From: a virus
Length of the DNA stretch: 31,961 nucleotides
Reading direction: 5' to 3' (one strand)
IMG/VR virus record: IMGVR_UViG_3300006072_000027
Location: 1 to 31,961 of that record
Made by a program: the position numbers and the translations under genes. The number at the start of each line of letters is the position of its first letter. Position 1 is the stretch's first letter. Below are positions 1 through 8,380 of the stretch, piece by piece. Under the pieces are notes generated by a model that made no database searches, was not told the DNA's origin, and saw only the letters and a list, made by a program, of their open reading frames with translations.

Positions 1-90
1 TTTGGCCATGCGGCTTGGGGCTTTTTAGTCGCAGGCGCTATTTTCTTTCCCATCGGAATCCTCCATGGGTTTTATATTTGGTTTAACTAG
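1..90 (+). CDS. C-terminal end of a small membrane protein (partial)
   Basis: An open frame enters from the left edge in frame 1 and ends at TAG 88-90, leaving 29 residues. They are almost wholly hydrophobic or aromatic (FLVAGAIFFPIGILHGFYIW) and look like the last transmembrane helix of a small inner-membrane protein. The stop lies 8 bases before the next start and the spacer carries an AGGAG, so it looks like the upstream member of the same plus-strand operon. The N-terminus is outside the window, so the function cannot be assigned. Short phage membrane proteins with this kind of ending exist, but that is only a general resemblance. Confidence 0.55.
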   Translation, partial: FGHAAWGFLVAGAIFFPIGILHGFYIWFN

Positions 91-98
91 GAGCAACA

Positions 99-341
99 AT
101 GACAAAATTAATTAAATTAGAAATCGATCCATATGACTTACCTTTTATTAGGGTAGCTATTTTAGGAAGAGCACAAAACATTCTTGATTACATAGATCTT
201 TGTATAGAAGATTATGTGAATGAACCGGATGAGATTAAAGATGTAGCCATAGACAACTTCAAATCTGATATTGAAGAAATGATTGAAAAACATCAACCCA
301 AAAAAGTAGGCAGACCAAAAGGAAGTAAAAATGCAAAATAA
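99..341 (+). CDS. Small protein with C-terminal AT-hook-like motif
   Basis: This 80-residue protein is acidic and helical in its middle (about residues 25-65). It ends in a short basic tail with GRPKGSK at residues 71-77, which matches the core of an AT-hook (GRP flanked by K/R), a minor-groove DNA-binding motif. A good Shine-Dalgarno (AGGAG, about 90-94) precedes the ATG. Its end overlaps the next gene's start (331), so the two are probably translationally coupled. The motif suggests DNA binding or a regulatory role, but a single hook on a small acidic protein is weak evidence and the partner is unknown. It belongs to a plus-strand module of small genes opposed to the late genes. Confidence 0.7.
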   Translation: MTKLIKLEIDPYDLPFIRVAILGRAQNILDYIDLCIEDYVNEPDEIKDVAIDNFKSDIEEMIEKHQPKKVGRPKGSKNAK

Positions 342-561
342 ATTTTTAACTGAAAACGATATCAAGCAAATATTTTTTGCTTCACAAATGGACAATGTTG
401 AGGGCTATGACTTAGATGAACTGTTGGATTTTGCCGACAAGGTAATCTTAACTGTTGCTGAAGATGTTGCCAGACGTGAGCGTGAGCTTTGCATTGATTT
501 TGTCAAAAGTCTAAACACTGAAGTTGCTAAAGCTCTAAGGGAGAAACGGGGCAACCTATGA
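331..561 (+). CDS. Hypothetical small phage protein
   Basis: This 76-residue protein begins inside the last codons of the upstream gene. A GGAAG sits 6-10 bases before the ATG. It is predicted largely helical, with an acidic N-terminal half (around YDLDELLDFADKV) and a basic stretch near residues 46-50 and at the C-terminus. I recognise no catalytic motif. Its TGA overlaps the ATG of the following gene (ATGA, 558-561), which indicates one operon of small genes. Genes of this size and arrangement are commonly early or accessory phage genes, but nothing in the sequence fixes a function. Confidence 0.65.
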   Translation: MQNKFLTENDIKQIFFASQMDNVEGYDLDELLDFADKVILTVAEDVARRERELCIDFVKSLNTEVAKALREKRGNL

Positions 562-779
562 ATGCCAAAGAGTTTGTCTCAGAACTCATTGGTAGTCAAT
601 GGGAGGAGCATATCCTTCCGTACCTTTTAGAGTCCCTCAAGCGTTCGATGTTAGATGCACAAAGATATGACTATATCCGAGACTATGCAAAAAATATGTC
701 GTTTAATGAGGAACCAAGGTCACGTGTAGAAATGCACAAGTTTGATGCAATGCTAGACGCTAGAAGGATGGATGACTGA
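558..779 (+). CDS. Hypothetical small phage protein
   Basis: This 73-residue protein is joined to the preceding gene by an ATGA overlap, so it is probably made by coupled translation. It is rich in Arg, Asp, Met and aromatic residues (for example AQRYDYIRDYAKNM near residues 34-47) and probably helical. I see no signal peptide, membrane segment or known motif. It is the last gene of the left plus-strand module. Its stop at 777-779 abuts the A-tract of the hairpin that terminates the facing minus-strand late transcript, so the two modules converge here. Function unknown. Confidence 0.6.
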   Translation: MNAKEFVSELIGSQWEEHILPYLLESLKRSMLDAQRYDYIRDYAKNMSFNEEPRSRVEMHKFDAMLDARRMDD

Positions 780-805
780 AAAAAAGGGGGGCACTAAGAC
801 CCCCC
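779..805 (-). terminator. Rho-independent terminator of the minus-strand late genes
   Basis: A GGGGGG (786-791) and CCCCCC (800-805) pair around an 8-base loop. Read on the minus strand, the stem is followed by a run of seven T (complement of the A-run 779-785), the standard intrinsic terminator layout. It lies 20 bases beyond the stop of the last late gene (825). On the plus strand the stem is followed by AAAAC, so it should be directional. Confidence 0.85.
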
Positions 806-824
806 AAAACCCTCTTTGCAACTG

Positions 825-2570
825 CTAGGGATTCGTTTGTATTGGTGGCTCTAGATCGGGTTGAGCACCTTGGATGCCACCCAATGCAGATAGACCACCG
901 GTCACATAAGGTGATGCCTTCTGAAAGACTTCAGGCCGCTTAGTGGCTAAGTTAGTCAACATCTTCATTCCTACTGGGGAATAAGCGCCAGATGCAATAA
1001 GGGATTTGATTGCTAAAGCCCCTAGAGCAGGCGATCCAACACCAGTTGCTCCTGCACCACCAAGCCCCATGGCCAGTTTCTGCCACATAGCCCTATCTGC
1101 GGTATTGCTGTTAGGAACAGTTCCACCCATGACGTTTTGTGCAAGCTTTGCCTCGTTAGAAAACTTGCCCAAGCCAGACGCTGTTTGTTTGCGTCCTGCG
1201 GCTTGTTGTACGGCACTGCTAAATTGGTCAGGCGAGAATACTCCTTCGTCTGCACCTTTTCTAGATGACGCAGTTTCAAGCACCTTATTATTCTTAAATA
1301 CCTCGTGCGTATTGGCAATTTGTTTTGCAACAGCAGGGTTTTGATATGCCATTTCAGACCGGAGACTTCTTAAAATACTCTCATAGCCAAAACCAAGGTC
1401 TTCGTGACCCTTTTCAAAAGCTTCGTTTGCCCTACTACTCAAATACTTTTCCATTGAGCGATAGTCCTTGCCACCAATTAATTGACCCTTTTGCATCGGT
1501 TCAATAATGTTTTTGATGACATCTTTTTTCAACTGAGATGCGTAGTCTGGGATAAACGGCGAATAGTTATTCAGCGCCTCCTCTATACGTCCAGAAGTAG
1601 TTTTTCCAGTCGAGTCAAGTAAATTGGTTCTAAAGACATTGTTGTTTGCTATATCGTCATATGACTTATTAATTTGTTCATTAATAAATTGATTAGTTTC
1701 ATGTCCTGCTTTAATGTTTTCAGGAACAGTAATTCCCAAAGGAGCTAGAGCTTTGTTGGCTATGGCTTTATTGAATCCCTTAAACGTGTTTCTAACGCCA
1801 CTGGCCATGATGTCACCCAATATAGGCACACTGGACATTTTCTTTTCACCTTCACGCAAAGCACCACCAACAATAGGCATATCACCCATTAATTGACCGA
1901 TTGTGAATCGATCCATGCCCATGTCCATCAACTTCTTGATTTCATCTGAAACAACAGGCTTTGTCAGCATTTGACCGACTTTACCAAGCCCTGCACCCAT
2001 AGCCGTTGATGAAGCTAGTTGCATTGGCTTTTCTTCTGAGAACTCGCCTTTTCCTTCAGTTGGCGTTAAAGCACCCGCTGTAAGACCGCCTGCACCTGAT
2101 TTGAATAAGGTAGATCCACCCAAGGCAGGAACCTTGCCTGCTAACTGGAATGCCTTGCCTGCCACGGGGCCAACAGTTGCGCCCTCGCCAATCATAGAAC
2201 CCAAAGAAGAAACAGCAGGATAAGAAATGTCGGCGGCGTGTTGCTTGGCCTCCCGAACCATCTGGGCAGGCTTTCTGTATCCAACATACTCAGCCAATGC
2301 CGCAGGTATAGATGCCGCCCCTGCCAAACTTGACTCACCAAGAGCCATGGGTATATTTGCAGATCGCTCTGTGTCTTGCACAGCCCTGCGGCCAGTCATT
2401 TGAGGGAACACACCAGTCGCGGCTCCTCCACCAGTAGTTTCTACTGGAGTTGCTGTTTTCTTAGCATTAGGGAGAATATCTGTTTCTATGGCGTGGGTGA
2501 TCTGCTTGTCACTGAAATTATCAGGGAAGTCAACATCACCAACACCCTCAACGTGTACTGTTTGTGCCAT
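825..2570 (-). CDS. Putative internal virion / ejection protein
   Basis: This 581-residue protein is the last gene of the minus-strand series. Its N-terminus has a short element (GVGDVDFPDNFSDKQITHAI, residues 10-29) of a type I recognise from large phage virion proteins. The middle (about 75-210) is rich in Ala, Gly and Pro and amphipathic. Residues about 317-500 are helical and contain a segment (GVFSPDQFSSAV, then a short basic stretch, then KFSNEAKLAQNVMGGTVPNS) like a region recurring in large phage internal proteins. With its three upstream neighbours it forms an ejection-protein-type cluster after the nozzle gene, as in short-tailed phages. This would place it inside the head, released with the DNA. 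No lytic motif is evident. The role is inferred from composition and position. Confidence 0.6.
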   Translation of the reverse strand: MAQTVHVEGVGDVDFPDNFSDKQITHAIETDILPNAKKTATPVETTGGGAATGVFPQMTGRRAVQDTERSANIPMALGESSLAGAASIPAALAEYVGYRKPAQMVREAKQHAADISYPAVSSLGSMIGEGATVGPVAGKAFQLAGKVPALGGSTLFKSGAGGLTAGALTPTEGKGEFSEEKPMQLASSTAMGAGLGKVGQMLTKPVVSDEIKKLMDMGMDRFTIGQLMGDMPIVGGALREGEKKMSSVPILGDIMASGVRNTFKGFNKAIANKALAPLGITVPENIKAGHETNQFINEQINKSYDDIANNNVFRTNLLDSTGKTTSGRIEEALNNYSPFIPDYASQLKKDVIKNIIEPMQKGQLIGGKDYRSMEKYLSSRANEAFEKGHEDLGFGYESILRSLRSEMAYQNPAVAKQIANTHEVFKNNKVLETASSRKGADEGVFSPDQFSSAVQQAAGRKQTASGLGKFSNEAKLAQNVMGGTVPNSNTADRAMWQKLAMGLGGAGATGVGSPALGALAIKSLIASGAYSPVGMKMLTNLATKRPEVFQKASPYVTGGLSALGGIQGAQPDLEPPIQTNP

Positions 2571-2571
2571 G

Positions 2572-4221
2572 TTATTGCTCCACTAAGCCTTTACCTTGAA
2601 CGTAAACTTTTCTTTTAGGTGCTCCAGTAGGAGTTGGTGTACTTGACTTGCCTTCAGCGTCAGGTTCGCCATAAACTGGTTTTTCACCACGCTGAATGCG
2701 TTTAATATTTTCCATACCTTGATCCATCTTTTTATTGATGTAATCAAATTGCTTTTCTTGTTCGGCATAAGAAAGTCCGGGATCGATTGCCGCAAGTGCA
2801 TTGGCAACCTGTGCTCCCTCTTTATTAGACAAAGCACCCAAACCACGCATTTGCTGTACTTGCGACAAGAACGCTTGGCTTTTTAATACGCCAACATTGG
2901 CCATAAAACCATATTGGCTTGTGCCTCTAACATTTTGCAAAGGATTGTAAGAAGTCAAACCACTCATGCGTCCTTCATGACTTCTGACTTCGTTTACTTT
3001 ATCCTTCATGGATTGCATGGTTTGATACTGTGTTTCTAAAGCTTGATCACGTTTTTCTTGTTTTTCATCTTTTTTGTCTTGTGCGGCTTGTTTTGCTAAA
3101 TCAAGCCTTTCTTTGGCCATAGACTCCATAATAGCCTTGCCCTGACCTTGTAAAGCCAAACTCATGTTCTTAAAGGTTTCATTAGAAGCCAATTGAGCAT
3201 TTTTATCCATGCTTGATGTAGCCATAGACAACAGATGTTGGGCAAGCGTATTGGCCTTATCCTCGTCCATGATGCCACTCTTATATTGCTTGGCGTACTG
3301 TTCTGCGGCTTGCTTTATTGCAGGGCCAGATTTGCCCAATTGATCTGCCATCAATGATAAAGCATCAAAAGGCGTACCCGTACTGGCGCTTGTGGCCAAC
3401 ATACCATTCTTACGCATTTCGCCCACTGTTTTAGCATACTTCTCAGCAGATGCCAATGGATCACCAGTGAGTCTGGCGTAGTCTTGGAAGGCCATAGGAT
3501 TGAGAGTAAACCCAACTTTTGGCTTGCCGTTCTCGTCCATTGTTGTGGTAGATTCCAACACTTTTGAGCCTGCTTCTTGCAAAGCTCGTTGTTTTTGCTC
3601 TGTTTGAGCTTGTTGTAGAAATTTGGGGTCTCTGAGAACAGATGCCAATCTCATGGCAATTCTTGGATCCATTTCTAGACCAGTCTTGCCTTCCTTGTAC
3701 AACTGACCCATTAAGTTTTGAGATTCTTTTTCGCGCTCATTCTCAGAGGCGGCCTTGGCCAATGCCATTCGAGCTTGCACATTAGAGATGTCATTCTTTT
3801 GCATCTGACCCTGTGCATTGCCCACCTCTTCGGCCACATTACCAAGGGATTCAGAAAAGCTACCAGTCTTAGTGGGTCTAAAAAAGCCACGAGACATTGC
3901 CAACCCCATAGGATTGAAAGTATCTTTTTGGCTTAATAAGTCCTGAAGCTTACTTTGAGCATCTTCAAAAATCTTGTCGTATTTGTTGGTGTATGGCTCA
4001 ACTCCTGTTGCCAAAGGAGCAGAAGCAACTGGAGGTGCAACTTGAGGCTCAACTGCAGGCTGTGGTGGAGGTGCAGGAGGAGTCAATGGCGGCTGTAGTG
4101 GAGGCTGTCCACCCATAGGTGGAGCGCCAGTCACTTGGCTCATGATGTCGTTACTAGTTGAGAAGAGAGCCTTATTAGGATCTCCACCACCGATAAGATT
4201 GGGTTGAATAGGTAATGGCAT
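2572..4221 (-). CDS. Putative internal virion / ejection protein, proline-rich N-terminus
   Basis: This 549-residue protein has three visible parts. Residues about 33-70 are a Pro/Ala-rich linker. Residues about 80-450 are a long, highly charged and Gln/Ala-rich helical region likely to include coiled coil. Near the C-terminus is the segment QMRGLGALSNKEG followed by an Ala/Asp/Glu helix, a pattern I associate with phage DNA-injection-type proteins. It lies 1 base upstream of the 581-residue gene and 9 bases after the 366-residue gene, so all are co-transcribed. I infer an internal capsid or ejection role. There is no signal peptide and no catalytic motif. Confidence 0.6.
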   Translation of the reverse strand: MPLPIQPNLIGGGDPNKALFSTSNDIMSQVTGAPPMGGQPPLQPPLTPPAPPPQPAVEPQVAPPVASAPLATGVEPYTNKYDKIFEDAQSKLQDLLSQKDTFNPMGLAMSRGFFRPTKTGSFSESLGNVAEEVGNAQGQMQKNDISNVQARMALAKAASENEREKESQNLMGQLYKEGKTGLEMDPRIAMRLASVLRDPKFLQQAQTEQKQRALQEAGSKVLESTTTMDENGKPKVGFTLNPMAFQDYARLTGDPLASAEKYAKTVGEMRKNGMLATSASTGTPFDALSLMADQLGKSGPAIKQAAEQYAKQYKSGIMDEDKANTLAQHLLSMATSSMDKNAQLASNETFKNMSLALQGQGKAIMESMAKERLDLAKQAAQDKKDEKQEKRDQALETQYQTMQSMKDKVNEVRSHEGRMSGLTSYNPLQNVRGTSQYGFMANVGVLKSQAFLSQVQQMRGLGALSNKEGAQVANALAAIDPGLSYAEQEKQFDYINKKMDQGMENIKRIQRGEKPVYGEPDAEGKSSTPTPTGAPKRKVYVQGKGLVEQ

Positions 4222-4230
4222 TATTAATCC

Positions 4231-5331
4231 TTAATCAAATCCAGTTATGACTTCTTTTCCAGTTGAATCTACAGTTTCGCCAGTCACTGGATCAATATGC
4301 ACTTCCCCAATAGGATTGCTTCCACCTGCGTGAGTTAGATCTGTAGGAATTACCGTACCGGGTGTAGTCACCCCTGAATTAAAGTTTGACAACAATGTAT
4401 TTGGATCATTTTTACCAGTCAAACCAAACGCACTCAAAAGCCCTTGTGCGGCACTTGTTCCACCACTATTAGAGCCAAACAACGAAGCCAAACCTGCAAT
4501 CTGTGACAATGGCGATGCACCATAGCTACTGGCAGGCCCAGTCGAGGTTGTATTCGTAGTAGTGGGAATCGTGTAGCCTCTAAGCAACTGAGCCACATTT
4601 GTAGCATTGCTCAAGGGTGCATTAATCATAGCTTGAGTCTGAGCTTGACCTTGAGAACCCAAAGTGGATGCCTCATTCAAACCTGCAACCGTGGCATTCA
4701 TTGTGCCCGTACCAATGTTACCTTGAGTGCCTGCAATACTTCCAAGATTTTGTTGGTTTTGCAAAGCATTAGTAGCGGCTTGATTATAGGCGTTGTAGTT
4801 GTTTGTGGCCTCTTGTCCTAGCAAACCTGTCTGAATGTTACCCAAAGCTTGCCCAGTGGCGTTTAAGGCGCGGCTTGAGCCTGCATTGCCTGAACCTGCA
4901 AAAAAGGACTGTAGACCCGGCAACACCGTTTGGTTAATGTTATTTGTATTTGCAGTCTCTAAAGCCTTATTGAGGTTGGCCACCTCGGGGTTATAAAGAT
5001 TAGAAATTGCGGTTGGACTAAATGCATTTGTTGCATTTGTTGCTGTGGCGGCCGCAGAAGTAAGTGGACTCAACGCACCTTGTAATGCATTGGCTGAATT
5101 GGCTTGTCCTAATTCAGTGCCAAAAACTTGATTTTGTAAGGTAGTTAATGGTGCAACTAAAGGCTGACCTTCGGCTATATTGCCTGCAAGTGTTTGTTGA
5201 GGGTTTAGAGCTTGCGTTCCTGCTGTACCCAATGCGCTTAAAAAACCCGCATATTGAGATGGCGCAATAGTTTGCGATGTACCTGTGGTAGTTACATTGG
5301 GAGGTGCAATGCCTGAGAAAATGTCTGCCAT
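4231..5331 (-). CDS. Putative ejection / internal virion protein, Ala-Asn-Gln-rich
   Basis: This 366-residue protein is dominated by Ala, Asn, Gln, Thr and Gly, with few charged residues over the first 300. The central part (about 115-230) reads as helical repeats containing many NQ and NA pairs. A Gly/Ser cluster (FFAGSGNAGSSRALN, about residues 138-152) sits in the middle. The Asp-rich C-terminus includes HIDPVTGETVDSTGK. Its ATG overlaps the stop of the upstream 936-residue gene (TAATG at 5329-5333), indicating coupling. Small Ala/Gln-rich helical proteins at this place in short-tailed phages are usually ejected internal proteins. That is an inference from context. Confidence 0.55.
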   Translation of the reverse strand: MADIFSGIAPPNVTTTGTSQTIAPSQYAGFLSALGTAGTQALNPQQTLAGNIAEGQPLVAPLTTLQNQVFGTELGQANSANALQGALSPLTSAAATATNATNAFSPTAISNLYNPEVANLNKALETANTNNINQTVLPGLQSFFAGSGNAGSSRALNATGQALGNIQTGLLGQEATNNYNAYNQAATNALQNQQNLGSIAGTQGNIGTGTMNATVAGLNEASTLGSQGQAQTQAMINAPLSNATNVAQLLRGYTIPTTTNTTSTGPASSYGASPLSQIAGLASLFGSNSGGTSAAQGLLSAFGLTGKNDPNTLLSNFNSGVTTPGTVIPTDLTHAGGSNPIGEVHIDPVTGETVDSTGKEVITGFD

Positions 5332-8141
5332 TATTTTTTCCTACCTTTCAAGTAATCTAAGGGTGATTTTAGAGCATCTGGGGCTAAATCGCTAGGCTTT
5401 GCCGACCTAGCTCTGTTCCTGATGGAATGCATCATTTCGTACAGTTTTTGAGTTCCTGCCTTGGTAGATCCATTGCCAAGGGCGGCCACTACGTCAGCAG
5501 GAAAGACAAACTCCCCATCAGCCAACATCGCAGGGATATCGTCTGAAGTGCCATCCCCATGGCCTGCCACATGAGCACCATGCCTAAAGTCGTGCCTGCC
5601 ATCTGGCCTTGGTATTGACCCTAAAGGGGTAGGAACGCCACCCGTTTTGAGGGGTTGTCCTTCCATAGAAGGAGCTTGATAGTTCTCAGTCAACATCTGT
5701 TCAACAGAAGGCAAATTCTGCCCATATTTGTAATATGGCTGTTCACCTTGAGCTTGGGATCTTTGTTGAAGCATTTGGAGTAATTTGGGATCAATGTTAT
5801 CTTGCATGGCTTTCTCGCTTGTTTGTCCTTTGGAAACGATATCCTGTAGTCCTTTTAGGACATTTTTGAAAGAATCTTGTGTCATCAATGTATGTAGTAA
5901 ATGGGGGCTTAAATCCAAAGGCGTTGGAGCGCCACTTACACCACTTGGTTGCGTTGAGGCCGATAGTGATGGAGTTACTTTAGTTGTAGAAGTAGGAGTT
6001 GGTGTCGGAGTAGGCGTTGGAGTAGGTGTAGGGGTGGGGGTAGGTGTTGAGGTTTTTGTGTCAATCTTTGTATCAGGTTTTGTATCAATTACTGTGTTGT
6101 CTATAACAGTATCTGCAGGCAACTTTTGACCAGTAACAGTAACATTATTTAATTTAAGAGCATTAGGATCTTCAGTAACATCAGGGTTGACATAAACTCC
6201 ATCCACAGTGTCATTGGCTAATTTTTGACCAGTAACGGTAACTTGCCCCAAATCAGGCACTGATTTTCCAGTAACCGTTACAGGATTTAAAACAGTATTA
6301 TCAGTTGTGTCATCAGCTAATTTTTTACCAGTAACTGTAACTTTTGGTATGCTCAAAGCATTGGGGTCAGCAACAACATTATCTGTAGATTCAGTTCCAC
6401 CAGTACCACTAACCACAACAGGTTCTGCAGAAAGTGAAGTTTGATTACTAGGTGTAACCTTGGTATCTAAAATTGCGTCATTTTCAGCCAAGTTAGCATT
6501 GCCACTTGTTGACTTGGTATCTAATATGGCATCATTGGCCTTCATTTCAGTGTTGGCATTGGCCTCGGCTTTAATTAATGCTTTGACCTCATTAGTACCT
6601 GCGGCAATGGCGGCATTGATGGCTGTCTGTGTTGGATTTGCTCCTGCAAGAGTTCCACCAATAATTTTGTTAACAGCAGATTGCGCCGCAGGACTCAGAG
6701 TGCTGTAGCCGGGTATCTGTGCTCCCACCATAGGTACAGCAGAACTTATACCTCCTGCCAACAATGCTGTGAGTGGGTCTGCTTTCCCCTGAGTCATAAT
6801 CTCAGCAGATGTTAATCCTTTGGTTGCACCAGATGCAATCGTACCCAAGTTATTAGCTATTGCACCGTTTGGCAAAATGTCAGTAAGAGTATCACCAACA
6901 AAATTGCCAACCGTATTGGGAACACCTTTTTTCAACAAAAGTTGTGCTTCATCTGACATATCAGCAAAGCCGGGTATTAATGAGGCAGAATTTCCCAATC
7001 CAGTCGTAAGCGCACTTAGTCCTGCACTGGTCAAACCTTTGGCTAGATTACCAGTTTCGATGGCTGTTGTTGCACCACTGACTAAAGGCAAAAATTCAGG
7101 CGCAAAGATGGCAGTGGCTATCGAGGGAATTGGCCCCAAGTCTTTGAGTGTATTTTTAATGAATCCACCACTTTGACCGCCCTGAGAAATGACTTGCTTA
7201 CCATAATCTTGAATAGGAGAAACTATTCCAGTGCTAGGATCTGCCAATACAATAGTGTGAATAATTCCACCATCAGATGAATATGTCTGCAAATCATATT
7301 GATTGTCGCCAAGCGGCTTTATGGTATCAACAGGCAATGGTTTACCATCTGGGCCAAGTAAAGCAGGCGTATCACTTGTTGTTGATATACCAGTCTCAGG
7401 ATCAGTTGAGACTACAGGATTTGTTCCTATTTTCGTGTTGCCGTATTGAATGGCTTGGTAAGTTGTAGCAAAGTTAGGAACAACACTTGCAGTGTGTGGA
7501 TCTGTTTGAGTAGGAGCACCTGAATATTCAGCAGTTTGTGATCCAGTTGGACTTGCAATGTTGTATTGCTGTTGTACGTAATCTTGATTTATATTCAATG
7601 CAGTTGCCAATTGACTTGGACTAATATGATTCTTGTCCATTGCACTGGCAACATCAGCATAAGTACCGCCACTATCCAATATAGACTTTGCTGTACTTGC
7701 AATTTGATCATTCAATGATGGTGCAGGTGTAGGTGTAGGGGTTGGTGTAGGAGTTGGACTGGGCGTAGGAGTAACTAAGTTTCCTTTTCCAACCATGCTT
7801 TCAAACTGGCTCATCGCAGGAGATACAGGCGTTGGAGTAGGCGTTGGAGCGGGTAATCCACCCAATGCAACTTGATTTGCATATGATGGAGCTTGCGCCT
7901 GAGATATATTCCCACTAGAAAGGCCATTAAGAACTGAGGCGGCGGTTAGAGGGGGCGCTCCAGTTAAAGAATTGTAGTTACTACCAATAGTTCCCACATC
8001 AGTCCCATAATGCTGTGCAAGAGCTTGGGACATATCAGAAGTTAATCCACCATTGGATTGCACTGCCTTGGCAACATCTGATGTTGATGCAGTGGGGTTA
8101 GCCGCAAAATATTGGGCAACAATGTCTGAAGTTGTTGTCAT
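5331..8141 (-). CDS. Large mosaic virion protein with Pro-Thr linkers and VTVTG repeats
   Basis: This 936-residue protein appears modular. An N-terminal helical domain (1-60) and a related-looking one (about 145-195) are separated by Pro-Thr repeat linkers. A central Gly/Ala/Leu-rich, moderately hydrophobic region (about 330-540) could insert into a membrane. A repeat zone carries four VTVTG(K/Q) units at about residues 599-670. A long PT linker follows near residues 700-715. The C-terminus (about 850-936) has a compact motif, DGTSDDIPAMLADGEF then ALGNGSTKAGTQKLYEMM, of a kind I recognise at the ends of phage virion or ejection proteins. It overlaps its neighbours by ATGA (8138-8141) and TAATG. 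Probable internal/ejection protein; the exact role is unknown. Confidence 0.6.
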   Translation of the reverse strand: MTTTSDIVAQYFAANPTASTSDVAKAVQSNGGLTSDMSQALAQHYGTDVGTIGSNYNSLTGAPPLTAASVLNGLSSGNISQAQAPSYANQVALGGLPAPTPTPTPVSPAMSQFESMVGKGNLVTPTPSPTPTPTPTPTPAPSLNDQIASTAKSILDSGGTYADVASAMDKNHISPSQLATALNINQDYVQQQYNIASPTGSQTAEYSGAPTQTDPHTASVVPNFATTYQAIQYGNTKIGTNPVVSTDPETGISTTSDTPALLGPDGKPLPVDTIKPLGDNQYDLQTYSSDGGIIHTIVLADPSTGIVSPIQDYGKQVISQGGQSGGFIKNTLKDLGPIPSIATAIFAPEFLPLVSGATTAIETGNLAKGLTSAGLSALTTGLGNSASLIPGFADMSDEAQLLLKKGVPNTVGNFVGDTLTDILPNGAIANNLGTIASGATKGLTSAEIMTQGKADPLTALLAGGISSAVPMVGAQIPGYSTLSPAAQSAVNKIIGGTLAGANPTQTAINAAIAAGTNEVKALIKAEANANTEMKANDAILDTKSTSGNANLAENDAILDTKVTPSNQTSLSAEPVVVSGTGGTESTDNVVADPNALSIPKVTVTGKKLADDTTDNTVLNPVTVTGKSVPDLGQVTVTGQKLANDTVDGVYVNPDVTEDPNALKLNNVTVTGQKLPADTVIDNTVIDTKPDTKIDTKTSTPTPTPTPTPTPTPTPTPTSTTKVTPSLSASTQPSGVSGAPTPLDLSPHLLHTLMTQDSFKNVLKGLQDIVSKGQTSEKAMQDNIDPKLLQMLQQRSQAQGEQPYYKYGQNLPSVEQMLTENYQAPSMEGQPLKTGGVPTPLGSIPRPDGRHDFRHGAHVAGHGDGTSDDIPAMLADGEFVFPADVVAALGNGSTKAGTQKLYEMMHSIRNRARSAKPSDLAPDALKSPLDYLKGRKK

Positions 8142-8380
8142 GATGAACTTGTTACTCTCATTGAATTAGATAAAGCAAACGCCCAATCTTGCCAAGTTTC
8201 AAATCCTCTAGAATCTGGTACGCCTGATTGTGAAAAATAGCCAATACCACTAATTGCATCAGCCCAAATTTGCCATTGATCTTCTGGTATGGTTCCAAGT
8301 TGATTGGCCGCAAATTGCTCTGCAGTCCGCGCACACCACAAGTCCCATTCCATGTTTCTAGGATCAAGTGTGACGGCCAT
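8138..8380 (-). CDS. Small tail-cluster protein of unknown function
   Basis: This 80-residue protein is Trp-rich (seven Trp), with segments MEWDLWCARTAEQFAANQLG and SGVPDSRGFETWQDWAFAL. It looks like a small soluble helical domain. It is fixed between the nozzle gene (TAATG overlap at 8378-8382) and the large mosaic protein (ATGA overlap). I recall similar small genes next to nozzle genes in related phages, so it is probably a virion or assembly factor, but no biochemical function is known to me. A second frame with its own ATG inside this stretch is a shadow. Confidence 0.65.
   Translation of the reverse strand: MAVTLDPRNMEWDLWCARTAEQFAANQLGTIPEDQWQIWADAISGIGYFSQSGVPDSRGFETWQDWAFALSNSMRVTSSS

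Noticed and set aside
162-395. Minus-strand frame opposite the left plus-strand genes
   Set aside because: Phe/Ile/Tyr-rich shadow with no ribosome site, crossing two well-supported coupled genes.
5995-6060. Short tandem repeat resembling a repeat array
   Set aside because: The period is 6 bases and in frame, encoding Pro-Thr; no spacers or direct repeats of CRISPR type.
5785-6129. Plus-strand frame with Val-Gly repeats opposite the mosaic protein
   Set aside because: It is the antisense shadow of the Pro-Thr linkers; no ribosome site and only repeat composition.
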